6,940 bases of DNA from an uncultured Chromatiaceae bacterium (GTDB lineage: Bacteria; Pseudomonadota; Gammaproteobacteria; Enterobacterales; Alteromonadaceae). Where the stretch lies: NCBI GenBank assembly GCA_946481195.1, contig CAMLNG010000201.1, positions 1 to 6,940 of the forward strand. Direction: 5' to 3'. Shown piece after piece: positions 6,284 to 6,940 of this stretch (position 1 is the first letter of the stretch; each line of letters opens with the position of its first letter). The notes beneath the pieces were generated by a model. That model searched no databases, was not told the origin of the DNA, and saw only the letters and a program-made list of their open reading frames with translations. Position numbers and translations under genes: made by a program.

Positions 6284-6289
6284 TAAAGT
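6284..6289 (+). promoter_or_regulatory. Candidate -10 element of the second transporter
   Basis: TAAAGT matches TATAAT at four of six positions, with the start predicted near 6296, which leaves a leader of about 37 nt. The call depends mainly on its exact spacing from the FNR box. It overlaps the palindrome TTAGGCTACCTAA (6274-6286), which could act as an operator. Confidence 0.4.
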
Positions 6290-6308
6290 AGATTGGAATT
6301 TAAAAATA

Positions 6309-6322
6309 ACTGGCATGCCAGT
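6309..6322 (+). repeat. Perfect 14-bp palindrome next to the ribosome binding site
   Basis: ACTGGCATGCCAGT is a perfect inverted repeat that ends immediately before the Shine-Dalgarno sequence GGAGGA (6323-6328). In mRNA it could form a 5-bp stem with a CATG loop; in DNA it would lie about +14 to +27 from the predicted start, where an operator could act. The role is unknown. Confidence 0.5.
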
Positions 6323-6332
6323 GGAGGACATT

Positions 6333-6940
6333 ATGGCGAGTACCGCCCATGGGGGCGCTGGCAAAGTTGAGTTACTGAACTTTGCTGACCCGAAGATTAA
6401 AACTTTACACTTAACCTGGTTTGCATTTTTTCTGACTTTTGTCATGTGGTTTAACCACGCGCCAATTCTGGCAGATTTAAAGCAAGCATTAAGCCTGACC
6501 GATGCACAAATCAAAGCATTATTGATTCTCAACGTCGCACTGACGATCCCGGCGCGGATTGTGGTTGGGATCTTGGTCGATAAATTCGGCCCGCGCATTA
6601 TGTACAGTGTACTGCTGTTTTTATCGTCGATTTTCTGTATCGGTTTTGCTTTCGCCAACTCCTTTGAAAGCCTGGCGCTGTTCCGCTTTTTATTGGGGTT
6701 CGTCGGCGCTGGCTTTGTAATTGGCATTCGCTTAGTCAGTGAATGGTTCCCGTCTCATCAGGTAGGCACCGCCGAAGGCATCTACGGCGGTTGGGGCAAT
6801 TTTGGCTCGGCTGCTGCCGCAATGACCTTGCCGACTATTGCTTTGATGTTTGGTGGTGCAGAAGGTTGGCGCTATACACTGGCCAGTGTCGGCATCTTCA
6901 GTATGGGGTACGCGTTGGTGTTTTATTATGCTGCCCGCAA
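6333..6940 (+). CDS. narK: NarK-family nitrate/nitrite transporter (MFS), second of two (3' partial)
   Basis: The frame runs from the ATG at 6333 off the right edge, giving 202 complete residues, roughly the first six membrane segments. GGAGGA lies 4 nt upstream of the ATG. A hydrophilic N-terminus of about 25 residues precedes segment 1 ([14 protein letters not shown]). NarK features visible are the segment 2 arginine (R75, [10 protein letters not shown]), followed by DKFGPR, and the nitrate-signature region of segment 5 ([15 protein letters not shown], about 149-163). It is clearly different from the divergent transporter: the N-terminus is longer and segments 1-5 share little beyond the motifs. 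They are therefore two subtypes rather than a recent duplication. In several denitrifiers a NarK1/NarK2 pair, as separate genes or fused, precedes nitrate reductase narGHJI, so narG may follow off the right edge. An FNR box at -41.5 suggests anaerobic induction. The segment 8 and 11 motifs are outside the window, so subtype and intactness cannot be judged. Confidence 0.88.
   Translation, partial: MASTAHGGAGKVELLNFADPKIKTLHLTWFAFFLTFVMWFNHAPILADLKQALSLTDAQIKALLILNVALTIPARIVVGILVDKFGPRIMYSVLLFLSSIFCIGFAFANSFESLALFRFLLGFVGAGFVIGIRLVSEWFPSHQVGTAEGIYGGWGNFGSAAAAMTLPTIALMFGGAEGWRYTLASVGIFSMGYALVFYYAAR

Larger units (their letters stand above)
6022..6332. promoter_or_regulatory. Divergent control region between the two transporters
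   Basis: This 311-bp gap carries no convincing gene. It must hold the promoters of both transporters. Visible elements are the one-mismatch FNR box, a NarL/NarP-like 7-2-7 palindrome, a candidate -10, a 13-bp palindrome TTAGGCTACCTAA (6274-6286) and a perfect palindrome at 6309-6322. There is also a lone exact NarL/NarP heptamer AGAGGTA at 6092-6098; one such match per kilobase is expected by chance. A poorer FNR-like motif (8 of 10) lies at 6214-6227. I could not identify a good -10/-35 pair for the minus-strand transporter. Confidence 0.6.

Noticed and set aside
6239..6727. Minus-strand reading frame of 162 codons at the right end
   Set aside because: It is antisense to the second NarK-type transporter, whose signature motifs and ribosome binding site are clear; the antisense product has no recognisable features.
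1..6940. CRISPR arrays, tRNA/rRNA genes, insertion sequences or attachment sites
   Set aside because: No regularly spaced repeats, cloverleaf-like sequence, transposase gene or long terminal inverted repeats were seen.

Overview
The window reads as a chromosomal segment of a facultatively anaerobic, probably gammaproteobacterial, genome devoted to nitrate respiration and nitric oxide (NO) handling. This assignment rests on protein families recognised by eye: NorR, a MoeB-type activating enzyme, NnrS, and two NarK-family nitrate/nitrite transporters. It is supported by near-consensus FNR and NarL/NarP sites in the two regulatory gaps. The protein resemblance to Escherichia coli NorR and MoeB is strong. 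A genus cannot be named from sequence inspection alone.

Layout, left to right. Bases 2-1087 (+) hold the C-terminal two thirds of a NorR-type sigma-54 activator whose N-terminal sensor lies off the left edge. Only 34 bp later comes moeB (1122-1889, +), for molybdopterin synthase activation. Convergent with it is a 128-residue DGC-domain putative zinc-binding protein of unknown function (1902-2288, -). Its upstream gap (2289-2483) contains an exact FNR box (2347-2360) and, 29 bp further upstream, an exact 7-2-7 NarL/NarP site (2375-2390). Next, all on the minus strand, are a LysR-family regulator (2484-3410), nnrS (3498-4700) and a NarK-family transporter (4723-6021). The transporter and nnrS are 22 bp apart and look co-transcribed, transporter first. 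A 311-bp divergent control region (6022-6332) separates this operon from a second, different NarK-family transporter (6333 to the right edge, +). That region holds a one-mismatch FNR box placed about 41.5 bp upstream of a predicted start, a near-consensus 7-2-7 NarL/NarP-like palindrome, and a perfect palindrome touching the ribosome binding site of the second transporter.

How the parts fit (inference): low oxygen (FNR) plus nitrate or nitrite (NarL/NarP) would switch on nitrate import and nitrite export. MoeB would support the molybdenum cofactor needed by nitrate reductase. NorR and NnrS would deal with the NO formed when nitrite is reduced. The DGC protein has the clearest nitrate/anaerobiosis promoter in the window yet has no known function, so it is the best candidate for an undescribed component. 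Nitrate reductase genes are not visible; they may lie to the right of the second transporter.
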